DNA of 5,943 nt from Methylomarinum sp. (GCA_013139755.1 WTAG01000374.1:1-5943), one strand, 5' to 3'; numbered from the stretch's first letter, positions 1-5,943 are shown. The notes: generated by a model from the letters alone, not told the origin. Program-made: numbers and translations.

Positions 1-1047
1 GACGTGTTGATAAACAGAAAGCAACTGCTGGCATTGTTCTGTACTCATGCCACCATTATGAAAAGGTGAATAGATGTAAGCAATTCTATTTTTCGTGTGA
101 TACCAGACTTCCTGACAAGGAAGTTGCTGTCCTTCCTGAGTGTAATCAATGTCGATATGATTTATAGATTTAGACAATAAACCCTCTAACATTGAAACAG
201 AGCTTTTGGCCGGGGGTAAATAGTCTTTTAAAATAAAAGTAGCAGGCAATTTAATCCCTTTTTCTCCTGATGCTAATTTGGGCTTTAAATGGCCTATCCA
301 AATAGCTCCATCAACTGTCGCTCGACAAATAGCATGATTTGCTATTGCAATGATCTCTCCTGCTTTGCCCGTTAAATTTTCTTCTTTATGGGCGTTGTAT
401 AAAAACACAGGCTGTCCATAGATTTCATCTAATACACCAGGACTGCCATCTGCCGCATGAAGATGTTTTAAAATCTCATCGGTTTTTTGTTTTTTCCAAT
501 CGATAGCACGGTCTTTTTGTTTCATCGTTGCTTGTAATTGACCTTTAACCTCAAGATTATTGTAATCCAGTGCTGTAGGTTTAAAATCAGGAGCATCAAA
601 ATAGGTGAGCACTTCCCATAAGCAATCCACAGCTGCTTGTGTGACTTCACGATTAAACAAACTGCTCTTTGTTGTGTTCCGCATGGGAAAGGTTTTTTTT
701 GCCCAAATATCCCCCATATCCATTTCTTCTTGCGCTTCCAGCAGTGTCACGCCCCATTCAGCTACACCCTTTTGAATCGCCCAGTCTAGTGAAGAGGGAC
801 CTCTGTCGCCAACAATACCAGGGTGAACTACCAGACATTTATAGTTATCATAGATTTCAGCCGGAATTTTTTGGGTTAAAAAAGGACAGATGATTAAATC
901 AGGCTTAAATAATCCCACGCCTTCCAGGAGTTGTGGAATATCGCCATGGTGTAATTCGACTGAAACGACATAACCTGCATCATCAAGTTCAGTATAAAAC
1001 CGTTGAGTTAGGCCAGAGAAAGCCGTTGACATTAATAAAATACGCAT
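1..1047 (-). CDS. hypX: HypX/HoxX, hydrogenase maturation CO-forming protein (N-terminal part, runs off left edge)
   Basis: The reading frame is open from ATG at 1047 to the window edge: 349 codons with no stop, so the C-terminal part lies outside. Residues 1-160 resemble the formyltransferase fold. HPG at 75-77 followed by GDRGPSSLDWAI (80-91) and the MDMGDIW stretch (109-115) match HypX and the hydrolase/formyltransferase active-site region. Residues about 179-275 look like the second formyltransferase domain. From about 318, AYIYSPFHNGGMSTEQC begins the crotonase-like domain, most of which is missing here. Known for the family: HypX uses formyl-tetrahydrofolate, through formyl-CoA, to make the CO ligand of the [NiFe] centre under aerobic conditions, in the cytoplasm. 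The start is supported by AGGA about 9 bases upstream. A terminator at 1152-1181 separates it from the upstream regulator gene, so it probably has its own promoter and begins a hydrogenase-accessory transcript extending left. The identification rests on recalled family motifs and is strong. Confidence 0.92.
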   Translation of the reverse strand, partial: MRILLMSTAFSGLTQRFYTELDDAGYVVSVELHHGDIPQLLEGVGLFKPDLIICPFLTQKIPAEIYDNYKCLVVHPGIVGDRGPSSLDWAIQKGVAEWGVTLLEAQEEMDMGDIWAKKTFPMRNTTKSSLFNREVTQAAVDCLWEVLTYFDAPDFKPTALDYNNLEVKGQLQATMKQKDRAIDWKKQKTDEILKHLHAADGSPGVLDEIYGQPVFLYNAHKEENLTGKAGEIIAIANHAICRATVDGAIWIGHLKPKLASGEKGIKLPATFILKDYLPPAKSSVSMLEGLLSKSINHIDIDYTQEGQQLPCQEVWYHTKNRIAYIYSPFHNGGMSTEQCQQLLSVYQHV

Positions 1048-1151
1048 GATGCTTTTCCTATATTTAATAGCTAGTTTCTCCGACATGAATCGGCTATAGA
1101 TTAACGAGATGAATTAAAGCTCTATATTGATTACCCAATGTGCTACGGTAC

Positions 1152-1181
1152 AAAAAAGACCTGTTTCTTTTGAAACCAGTC
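1152..1181 (-). terminator. Rho-independent terminator after the GlxA-type regulator gene
   Basis: Read on the minus strand, GACTGGTTTC and GAAACAGGTC form a 10-base stem around an AAAA loop. It has one G-U wobble and one G-A mismatch, and six T residues follow directly. It lies about 40 bases beyond the stop codon at 1221. The T-run is present only in the minus orientation. It should end the regulator transcript and uncouple it from hypX. Confidence 0.75.
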
Positions 1182-1220
1182 AAAAGAGTTACGAATTCGA
1201 AAGGGTTAAAAAAACCTTGT

Positions 1221-2240
1221 TTACAACGGTTTATTCTTTCCATTACCGGAAACCGATTGTCCAAATCGTTTTCGGTAATCTCTTGGGTTGATGCCAAGTT
1301 GTCGCAAAAAAGCTCGGCGCATATTTTCGGGATCCTTGAAACCGGAACTATCGGCAACGCTATCGATAGGAAACTTTGTCATTTCCAATAAATTCCGGGC
1401 GGAGTCTATCCGTACCATCTCCACAAATTTAGCTGGAGTTATACTTGTTTCAGAGAAAAATAATCGGGAAAAATTGCGTGAACTCATAGACATGCGTTCG
1501 GCAAGTATTTCAACTCTCAGGTCCTCGTCTGGATGCTGCATAATCCATGATTGTAAATCACGAAGATCGGGCCGATTTGACGCCTCTCTGGTTAGATAGC
1601 TGCTGAACTGGGATTGTCCACCGGGGCGTTTAAGAAACACAACCAGAAATTGCGCGACAGCCAAGGCTAGCTTTTGCCCCCAGTCCTCTTCCACCATCGC
1701 CAAAGCCAGGTCTATACCTGAAGTGATACCGCCGGAAGTAAGAATATTACCTTCCTTAATATATATTCGGTCTGGTTCGACATTAACTTTGGGGTATTTT
1801 TCGGCCAGCTGGTAACAATAGTTCCAATGGGTCGTTGCTTTACGACCATCAAGCAAGCCGCTTTCAGCTAACAGAAAAGCACCGGTGCAAACGGAAACCA
1901 ACCGTTGAACTTTAGGCCCCATCTCTTTAATCAAATCCAAAATCTGAGGATTGGCTAATACCACTTCCGGATCGCCACCCGGAATTAGCAAGGTATCGTA
2001 GGTCTCGTCAATTTGACTAAAACTTTGATCAGCGATGATCTGCAATCCGGACAATGTTGTTACCGGCCCCGCTTGTTCCGCTAATACCTTGACCGAATAA
2101 ACAGTCTCTTGACTAATGCCTTCTTCTTGTAAAATCATGTTGGCAAAAGCAAAAACCTCATAAGGGCCTGTGATATCCAGAACCTCTGCACCTGGAAAAG
2201 CCACTATACCGATATGCCTTATTGGATATTGAGTATTCAT
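1221..2240 (-). CDS. GlxA-family transcriptional regulator (DJ-1/PfpI domain + AraC helix-turn-helix)
   Basis: This is a 339-residue cytoplasmic regulator of usual family length. Residues about 8-200 form a DJ-1/PfpI (class I glutamine amidotransferase-like) domain. It has GPYEVF with Glu28, IPGGDPE at 86-92, and the nucleophile-elbow motif VSVCTGAFLLAESGLLDGR with Cys118, followed by ATTHW with His138. Residues about 225-326 form an AraC-type DNA-binding domain with two helix-turn-helix units, near 241-274 and 291-326; the second includes GFKDPENMRRAFLRQLGINP. In GlxA-type regulators the first domain usually senses a small molecule rather than acting as an enzyme, but the Cys and His are kept here. 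The ligand cannot be read from sequence. The start at 2240 lacks a clear Shine-Dalgarno sequence. Hand counts of G+C in three 60-base rows of the gene (from 1561, 1681 and 2041) gave 31-32 of 60, against 21 and 25 of 60 in two rows of the thrB-ABC cluster, so transfer is possible. Operator-like repeats lie just upstream. Confidence 0.9.
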   Translation of the reverse strand: MNTQYPIRHIGIVAFPGAEVLDITGPYEVFAFANMILQEEGISQETVYSVKVLAEQAGPVTTLSGLQIIADQSFSQIDETYDTLLIPGGDPEVVLANPQILDLIKEMGPKVQRLVSVCTGAFLLAESGLLDGRKATTHWNYCYQLAEKYPKVNVEPDRIYIKEGNILTSGGITSGIDLALAMVEEDWGQKLALAVAQFLVVFLKRPGGQSQFSSYLTREASNRPDLRDLQSWIMQHPDEDLRVEILAERMSMSSRNFSRLFFSETSITPAKFVEMVRIDSARNLLEMTKFPIDSVADSSGFKDPENMRRAFLRQLGINPRDYRKRFGQSVSGNGKNKPL

Positions 2241-2333
2241 TGGTTAAAGCCATTCAAAAGTATAAACAGAAATCTAAATGATTATTATTTTCTATTTTGA
2301 TGGTTTAATATCATCCTCTTCTATCTGCTATTA

Positions 2334-2370
2334 CACAATGTCAAATTTCCCTCAATTTCGGACAAAATCG
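2334..2370 (-). promoter_or_regulatory. Operator-like repeat arm 1, facing the GlxA-type regulator gene
   Basis: Read on the minus strand, this arm contains TTTGTCCGAAATTG followed by TTGACATTGTG. It matches arm 2 (2568-2604, plus strand) at 31 of 37 positions, including a perfect 14-base core. Two half-sites, TGTCCGAAAT and TGACATTGTG, start 20 bases apart. That is close to the two-turn direct half-site spacing of AraC-family operators. The arm lies about 95 bases upstream of the regulator start and includes a TTGACA hexamer at 2339-2344. Autoregulation by the neighbouring GlxA-type protein is an inference. Confidence 0.6.
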
Positions 2371-2567
2371 AATAAAAGCTTGTGTTGAAGAATCTGCATG
2401 GGTATTTACTAGTAGTGTATTCAAAGCCTTAATCTTCTTGGTGAAATTTTATAACGTCACATAAATAGTAAGAAAATGATAGTCATGGGGAGGTATCAGT
2501 TAAGCAATAAGCAATTAAATAAATGGTAAAAAAAGTACAAAATTAATCCTCAAACTAACCACTGAAA

Positions 2568-2604
2568 CGTATTTGTCCGAAATTGCGGCAAATATGTCAT
2601 TGTG
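2568..2604 (+). promoter_or_regulatory. Operator-like repeat arm 2, facing the 76-residue gene
   Basis: On the plus strand this reads TTTGTCCGAAATTG in its core and ends TGTCATTGTG. It is the inverted partner of 2334-2370, with arm starts 234 bases apart. Half-sites TGTCCGAAAT (2575) and TGTCATTGTG (2595) are 20 bases apart, exactly as in arm 1. The second half-site also forms the palindrome TGTCATTGTGACA (2595-2607). It is oriented toward the gene at 2840. Binding by the adjacent AraC-type regulator is inferred from position and form. Confidence 0.6.
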
Positions 2605-2628
2605 ACAAAAAAACAATAAGCGTAAATT
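2600..2628 (+). promoter_or_regulatory. Possible promoter overlapping operator arm 2
   Basis: TTGTGA at 2600-2605 and TAAATT at 2623-2628 are 17 bases apart. Each matches four of six consensus bases of a sigma-70 promoter. The -35 element would overlap the downstream half-site, which is the usual geometry for activation by an AraC-type protein. The leader to the gene at 2840 would be about 200 bases, which is long, so a promoter nearer that gene is also possible. Confidence 0.3.
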
Positions 2629-2839
2629 GAATCTAGGCAAAATACTTTAGATAAAAGTTGATAATCAGCATTGTTGAGAAATAATCAGTTGAATGCATTG
2701 AAATCAACGTTTGGACTTTTTCAATTATTTTAGGGTATTTGATTAATCGGTAAAAAACAGAAGATAAGAGAATTATTTTGAATTGACTTTTTACCTCAAT
2801 TGAAGCGCCCCTGGTTACCTGACTAATGAGGATATTATT

Positions 2840-3070
2840 ATGACTACTTACAACAAGAGTTTTGAATTATCAATTAAAGATATCGATTTGATCGAGCGTT
2901 CAATGCGTTATCAAATCAGTCATTTAGCTCGTACAGAGGCTTCTGTACAAACTCAGGAGTCTATAGAAAACCATAACAAAATAATTGAGTTGATGAATGT
3001 GCTGAGCACATTTCATAACCAAAAAATATGGTACGGTCAGATTCACCATACAGGTGTACCTCTAGGCTAA
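2840..3070 (+). CDS. Small conserved-looking hypothetical protein, 76 residues
   Basis: The function is not recognised. The start is well supported by GAGGA at 2828-2832, seven bases before ATG. The protein is soluble, with no signal peptide or membrane segment, and is probably mostly helical. Residues 8-30 (FELSIKDIDLIERSMRYQI) look like one amphipathic helix. Residues about 40-58 form a second, leading into LSTFHNQKIWYG (55-66). I recall short proteobacterial proteins with the same plan, a DIDLIE-type N-terminus and an LHNQK-aromatic C-terminus, but cannot name a family. There is no enzyme motif or cysteine. It stands alone: the regulator lies divergently behind it, a transposase relic on the other strand follows, and no terminator is evident after it. 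Operator arm 2 lies 235 bases upstream, so it may be a target of the GlxA-type regulator. Confidence 0.7.
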   Translation: MTTYNKSFELSIKDIDLIERSMRYQISHLARTEASVQTQESIENHNKIIELMNVLSTFHNQKIWYGQIHHTGVPLG

Positions 3071-3178
3071 TAAGATTTGGGAAAGTGTCTCATATTACCC
3101 CCATTTTCTGAACGCTGAGATTGCCGATTTTGTGAATATTTGAATTTGGCTAATACTGTAATTGAAAAATGAAAATCC

Positions 3179-3344
3179 CTACCAATCAACTGCCAGGGAC
3201 TGTATGGCCATGTTCGTTAATTGGGTTCGGTCATTCCCTACATTGGTGACTTCAATGTGCAACAATAAGATAATTTTCAACATCCACCGCTGTTTGCACG
3301 TTATAACCAAAATTTTAAAGATGTCTGATTAACTCTGAGTCAGG
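3179..3344 (-). pseudogene. Decayed IS1182-like transposase fragment
   Basis: Translating the minus strand from 3344 gives PDSELIRHL, a TAA stop at 3317-3315, then NF and GYNVQTAVDVENYLIVAH (from 3308). One extra T near 3254-3255 shifts the frame. Skipping it gives EVTNVGNDRTQLTNMA and then SLAVDW before TAG at 3181-3179. The GYNVQ-AVD, HEVTN-GND and QL-MA pattern is the central part of IS1182-type (DDE) transposases as I recall them; the full protein is several hundred residues. Only about 54 residues survive, with one stop and one frameshift, so it is inactive. I could not find the ends of the element. The flanking 3071-3178 may include more of it, but I see nothing recognisable there. The fragment begins right at the stop codon of the 92-residue gene. 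Confidence 0.75.
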
Positions 3345-3349
3345 ATACG

Positions 3350-3628
3350 TTATGTTTCTTCAATATCATCGACTAACTCACCTGATGCCGCTTCTTGTTG
3401 TGGCTCTTCTTCATCTTTAGCTTCTTCATCAGGCGAAGGTTCTGGGTATTCAAATAGCTCTTCCATTTCATTTTGTGGATACAAAAAATTAACCAGAAAT
3501 ATAGGAATTAGCAATAAAATCATTATCCCGACAGGATTAAAGCCAGGATTCATCCTACCTGCTAACCAAAAGGCACCTAAGCTGGCTAAAATTAACACGG
3601 TAGTGCTGGGTAATTTAATTTTTTTCAT
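3350..3628 (-). CDS. Small two-helix membrane protein with acidic C-terminal tail, 92 residues
   Basis: The function is not recognised. Residues about 8-24 (TTVLILASLGAFWLAG) and 33-50 (VGIMILLLIPIFLVNFLY) are two hydrophobic segments joined by a short MNPGFNP turn, so it probably sits in the inner membrane as a hairpin. The lysines at residues 2, 3 and 5 suggest that the N-terminus, and therefore the C-terminus, faces the cytoplasm. Residues 53-92 are strongly acidic and rich in Glu, Asp and Pro, probably disordered. The gene starts 36 bases after the ABC ATPase stop, so it is likely the third gene of the thrB cluster. The start ATG has only a weak ribosome binding site. Its stop codon touches the transposase relic, so the original C-terminus could have been different. 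It has no permease features and is too short to be the missing ABC permease. Confidence 0.7.
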   Translation of the reverse strand: MKKIKLPSTTVLILASLGAFWLAGRMNPGFNPVGIMILLLIPIFLVNFLYPQNEMEELFEYPEPSPDEEAKDEEEPQQEAASGELVDDIEET

Positions 3629-3664
3629 AAAAAGGCTATCGGCATTGCCAGGTTAATCTTAAAT

Positions 3665-4651
3665 TTAAAAGGCTAATAAAGCATTCGATTTAAAATTAAC
3701 CCAGAGTATTACACCTAATGAAATATCCAGTTCTTTAAGTGATTGAGGGGTGATTAATACCTGAAATAATTCTCCCGCTAAAATAGAGACTCTTATTTTC
3801 CCCTGCTCATCAGCAATTGCAGTTACTTTTCCTTGATATTGATTGCGCATACTAGAAATTAAAGGTTGTGTAGATAACACAATTTCATGGGGATCGATAG
3901 AAACATGTTGATAATCCTGATTGTTATCAGCCAATAGAATTTCAATTTTTCCGGTATCAAATTGCTGACCTTTGAGCTTACCCTGGAACACGTTGATTAA
4001 AGGTGTATTAACTGAATTGCCTTTAACCAAAGAAATAACTTCATCAGCTATGGCCATACCTTGTAGACGGTTGTGGGTACTGAATATCAGGGTTTTTCCA
4101 CAACATTTTACATAGTCATGAATGAATTGTTCTAATAGATACACACTACTGTGATCAAGATAACTAAAGGGTTCATCCATTAGCAGCACATCGGGGTTGG
4201 TAATAATCGCACGCACTAGTGCTACTTTTTGTTGTTCCCCGCCTGATAATGTTTTGGCCTTTTTTTGAGCAAGGTGAGCAATCCCCAGCTTCTCCAGTGA
4301 ACTATTTATCAGTTCGCTACGATCATTTTTTATATGATGAAATTTAAGTGTGAGGTTGAGGTTATCAACAACCGAACCTCTAAGCATATAAGGTTTTTGT
4401 GGCAGAAAGGCTATACGCTTATTGAATGCAGGAATAGTTTTCTGGCTAGCATTTTCAGAGAAAAATTTAATTTGTCCTTGTTGATTCTCTTGTAAAAATG
4501 CCAACAAATTAAGCAGGGTGCTTTTTCCACAGCCATTAGGGCCAATTAAGGCAGTTATTTTATTGGCCTGGATATTTAATTCAGATAAAGATAATGCCAG
4601 CGATTCACCATAAGTATATTTAATATTACTTAGCTGGTATGCCTGTGTCAT
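3665..4651 (-). CDS. ABC transporter ATP-binding protein, tungstate/molybdate type (TupC/ModC-like)
   Basis: The protein is 328 residues from ATG at 4651. The ATPase domain (about 1-215) is complete: Walker A GPNGCGKST (37-45), Q-loop LPQKPYML with Gln85, signature LSGGEQQ (135-141), Walker B VLLMDEPF (155-162), D-loop SYLD, and switch His193 in FSTH. Residues about 266-328 form a TOBE-like domain with SSMRNQYQGKVTAI and a final GVILWVNFKSNALLAF, the pattern of oxyanion (molybdate/tungstate) importers. It should power uptake of tungstate or molybdate from the cytoplasmic face, but no permease or binding protein is in the window, so substrate assignment is tentative. The start is 13 bases after the thrB stop, with AAAGG upstream. 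An in-frame ATG at 4672 would overlap thrB by eight bases and is also possible. The upstream neighbour is thrB and the downstream one a small membrane protein, an unusual setting. Confidence 0.85.
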   Translation of the reverse strand: MTQAYQLSNIKYTYGESLALSLSELNIQANKITALIGPNGCGKSTLLNLLAFLQENQQGQIKFFSENASQKTIPAFNKRIAFLPQKPYMLRGSVVDNLNLTLKFHHIKNDRSELINSSLEKLGIAHLAQKKAKTLSGGEQQKVALVRAIITNPDVLLMDEPFSYLDHSSVYLLEQFIHDYVKCCGKTLIFSTHNRLQGMAIADEVISLVKGNSVNTPLINVFQGKLKGQQFDTGKIEILLADNNQDYQHVSIDPHEIVLSTQPLISSMRNQYQGKVTAIADEQGKIRVSILAGELFQVLITPQSLKELDISLGVILWVNFKSNALLAF

Positions 4652-4664
4652 TGAATCTTTACCT

Positions 4665-5591
4665 TTATCCATTGTCGTTCGCACGATGAAACTCAAGTAT
4701 ACGACGAAAAATCAAAGGGTCTTTAATTAATGTAAGTTCACCTTTTTTAGCATTCAGCTGATGTTCAATTCTTGAAAGCCAGAAACGCAAGGCGGTTAGT
4801 CTAAGAAAAATAGGGAAATGCCTGGTTTCATCTTCAGATAATGCTCTCACTTTCTGATACCCCGATAACAGCGCATTAAATTTTTTAGGATTAATAGAAG
4901 TATTTTTTATACACCAATCATTCACTGTCACAGCAATATCAAATATAAAAACCTCATTACAGGCATTGTAAAAATCTAAAATGCCACTGATTTTACCTTG
5001 ATCAAACAACACGTTGTCTTTAAACAAATCCGCATGAATAACACCTTTAGGTAAATCTGGCAGTATATAGCTCGATTGATAATAAAGTTCAGAGGTAATC
5101 AGTGTAATATCCTGCTTACTTAAACTGGGTTGGATTTTATTAAATACAGTCTGGCAGCCAGCCAGGTTATTGGGGTTGGTATTATCAATATTCGTTTGCC
5201 TATGTTGATGTAATTGCGCTAAAAACTCACCTATTTCACAGCATTGGTCTATAGTCGGGTTATTGATAGAATGACCGGGTAAGCAATTAAAAATTGCCGC
5301 AGGTTTATCTTTTAAAGTACTTAGCTTATCTCCCGAAATATTTGCTTGAGGCTTGGGGACAAGGAATTTATGGTTTGCTAGTCGATCTAGCAATAACAAA
5401 AACTTGGGTACTTCAGATTCCATTAGTGATTCATACAGGGTTAAAATAAACTTACCTTTTTCGGTCGCCACAACATAATTGGTATTCTCTATACCTGCTT
5501 GAATACCTGAAAAATCGATTAATTCGCCTAAGGAATAGTTTTTTAAAAATAATTTTAATTGCGACTGGCTAATGCTGGTGTAGACGGACAT
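4665..5591 (-). CDS. thrB: Homoserine kinase, aminoglycoside-phosphotransferase-fold type
   Basis: The 308-residue protein phosphorylates homoserine with ATP to O-phosphohomoserine, the step before threonine synthase, in the cytoplasm. The N-terminus MSVYTSISQSQLKLFL-NYSLG and the glycine loop GIENTNYVV (33-41), followed by GKFILTLYE, match the Pseudomonas-type ThrB. The catalytic Brenner-type motif is VIHADLFKDNVLF, with His186, Asp188 and Asn193. The metal-binding Asp206 lies in GILDFYNA. Length fits the family (about 310-320). The frame stays open to a TTG at 5678, but the extra residues match nothing and would span the promoter, so ATG at 5591 was chosen. The ribosome binding site is weak (AGG about 13 bases upstream). 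It is the first gene of a probable operon with an ABC ATPase gene 13 bases downstream. A TATAAT box lies 37 bases upstream. Confidence 0.92.
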   Translation of the reverse strand: MSVYTSISQSQLKLFLKNYSLGELIDFSGIQAGIENTNYVVATEKGKFILTLYESLMESEVPKFLLLLDRLANHKFLVPKPQANISGDKLSTLKDKPAAIFNCLPGHSINNPTIDQCCEIGEFLAQLHQHRQTNIDNTNPNNLAGCQTVFNKIQPSLSKQDITLITSELYYQSSYILPDLPKGVIHADLFKDNVLFDQGKISGILDFYNACNEVFIFDIAVTVNDWCIKNTSINPKKFNALLSGYQKVRALSEDETRHFPIFLRLTALRFWLSRIEHQLNAKKGELTLIKDPLIFRRILEFHRANDNG

Positions 5592-5627
5592 GAATAATGA
5601 TAAACCTGAAAAATGAACTGTCGCGAA

Positions 5628-5633
5628 ATTATA
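5628..5633 (-). promoter_or_regulatory. Likely -10 box for the thrB operon
   Basis: The minus strand carries a perfect TATAAT here, 36 bases before the thrB ATG, giving a leader of about 30 bases. No good -35 hexamer is visible at 16-18 bases upstream, so an activator may be needed. It lies in the 95-base gap between thrB and the divergent HD-GYP remnant. Confidence 0.5.
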
Positions 5634-5686
5634 GCGCAACCGCTTGCTTCTTCCTTTTTTAACTGACCAACAACACAAGAGAATAC

Positions 5687-5943
5687 ATGACGGAACATTG
5701 AATTATTAATCAGCTTGATGGGCTAATTAATATTGGCATCGCCATTTCAGCTGAAAAGAACCCTGCGAAATTATTGCAAGATAAAGACAGGCCTTATAAA
5801 AAGGGCAAAACATTGTCAGAGGCCATAGGAATACTAACAAAAATGAAAGAAGATAATCATGTAGACCCTGATTTATTTGATGCTTTTATTGAAGAAAAGG
5901 TCTATCTCAAATATGCTAATGCATTTTTAGATAGCAACCAAAT
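5687..5943 (+). pseudogene. Remnant of a GAF/HD-GYP signalling protein, nonsense codon and internal deletion (runs off right edge)
   Basis: ATG at 5687 reads MTEH and then TGA at 5699-5701. The same frame continues open to the window edge. Codons from 5702 give INQLDGLINIGIAISAEKN, typical of the extreme N-terminus of sensor proteins with a GAF domain. At about 5771-5785 this jumps to DRPYKKGKTLSEAIGIL, then NHVDPDLFDAFIEEKVYLKYANAFL, which is the end of an HD-GYP domain. The GAF body and the HD and HHE-DG-GYP catalytic motifs are all absent. Intact relatives are several hundred residues long and degrade cyclic di-GMP; this remnant cannot. There is no alternative ATG after the stop before the C-terminal part, and no GTG, TTG or CTG directly after the stop. 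The C-terminus probably ends a few codons past the window. The family assignment is from remembered motif patterns. Confidence 0.8.

Larger units (their letters stand above)
2241..2839. other. Long AT-rich intergenic region with divergent regulatory elements
   Basis: These 599 bases separate the minus-strand regulator gene from the plus-strand small gene. No convincing coding sequence is visible in either direction. The notable content is a pair of long inverted repeats (2334-2370 and 2568-2604), a 13-base palindrome TGTCATTGTGACA at 2595-2607, and weak promoter-like hexamers beside each repeat arm. A short direct repeat ATAATCAG occurs at 2661-2668 and 2682-2689. The stretch 2610-2820 otherwise shows nothing I can assign. 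Confidence 0.7.

Noticed and set aside
669..893. A 74-codon plus-strand open frame
   Set aside because: It is antisense to the conserved formyltransferase domain of hypX, and its Pro/Tyr-rich translation looks like a shadow frame.
1080..1093. Short palindrome CCGA-N6-TCGG before hypX
   Set aside because: Four-base arms are too short to call a regulatory site or hairpin with confidence.
1094..1599. Open frames of 83-103 codons on the plus strand, and one of 87 on the minus strand
   Set aside because: They lie largely over the regulator gene in other frames, and their translations show no recognisable domain.
2334..2604. A miniature transposable element with 37-base terminal inverted repeats
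   Set aside because: No convincing target-site duplication flanks it. The best conserved bases lie inside the arms rather than at their outer ends, and the 20-base half-site spacing fits an operator better. It is not excluded without a genome-wide repeat search.
2783..2820. TTGACT at 2783 as a -35 box for the small gene
   Set aside because: No acceptable -10 hexamer lies 16-18 bases downstream.
4652..4696. Extension of the ABC ATPase start to 4696
   Set aside because: It would overlap thrB by 32 bases. The ATG at 4651 begins just before the conserved domain and has a usable ribosome binding site.
5592..5678. N-terminal extension of thrB to a TTG start at 5678
   Set aside because: The extra 29 residues do not resemble the family, whose N-terminus begins at the MSVYT position, and the stretch contains the TATAAT box.

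Overview
The window looks like chromosomal DNA from an AT-leaning gammaproteobacterium. The best taxonomic hint is homoserine kinase, which is the aminoglycoside-phosphotransferase-fold type known from Pseudomonas and relatives, not the GHMP type of enteric bacteria. The left-edge gene, hypX, implies an aerobic or microaerobic [NiFe]-hydrogenase metabolism. I cannot name a genus from sequence alone.

Layout, left to right. (1) 1-1047, minus: the N-terminal 349 codons of hypX, running off the left edge. It supplies the CO ligand of [NiFe]-hydrogenase under aerobic conditions. (2) 1152-1181: a minus-strand intrinsic terminator that separates hypX from the next gene. (3) 1221-2240, minus: a GlxA-type transcription regulator (DJ-1/PfpI domain plus AraC helix-turn-helix domain), clearly richer in GC than its neighbours. 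(4) 2241-2839: a 599-base AT-rich intergenic region with a 37-base imperfect inverted repeat, arms at 2334-2370 and 2568-2604. Each arm carries two TGTC/TGAC half-sites 20 bases apart, as expected of an AraC-type operator pair facing two divergent genes. (5) 2840-3070, plus: a 76-residue protein of unknown function with a good ribosome binding site. (6) 3179-3344, minus: a decayed fragment of an IS1182-like transposase, with a stop codon and a frameshift. (7) 5591 down to 3350, minus: a tight three-gene cluster, thrB, then a tungstate/molybdate-type ABC ATPase, then a small two-helix membrane protein with a very acidic tail. A TATAAT box precedes thrB. (8) 5687-5943, plus: the remnant of a GAF/HD-GYP signalling protein, with a stop at codon 5 and an internal deletion that removed the catalytic domain.

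The genes do not form one pathway. The window joins the edge of a hydrogenase locus, a possible self-regulating regulator unit with an orphan small gene, and a threonine-biosynthesis operon carrying an ABC ATPase without its partners. Two independent gene wrecks (transposase and HD-GYP protein) point to ongoing rearrangement here. The least explained items are the paired operator-like repeats, the small gene downstream of them, and the pairing of thrB with a lone ABC ATPase. I found no CRISPR array, tRNA or rRNA.
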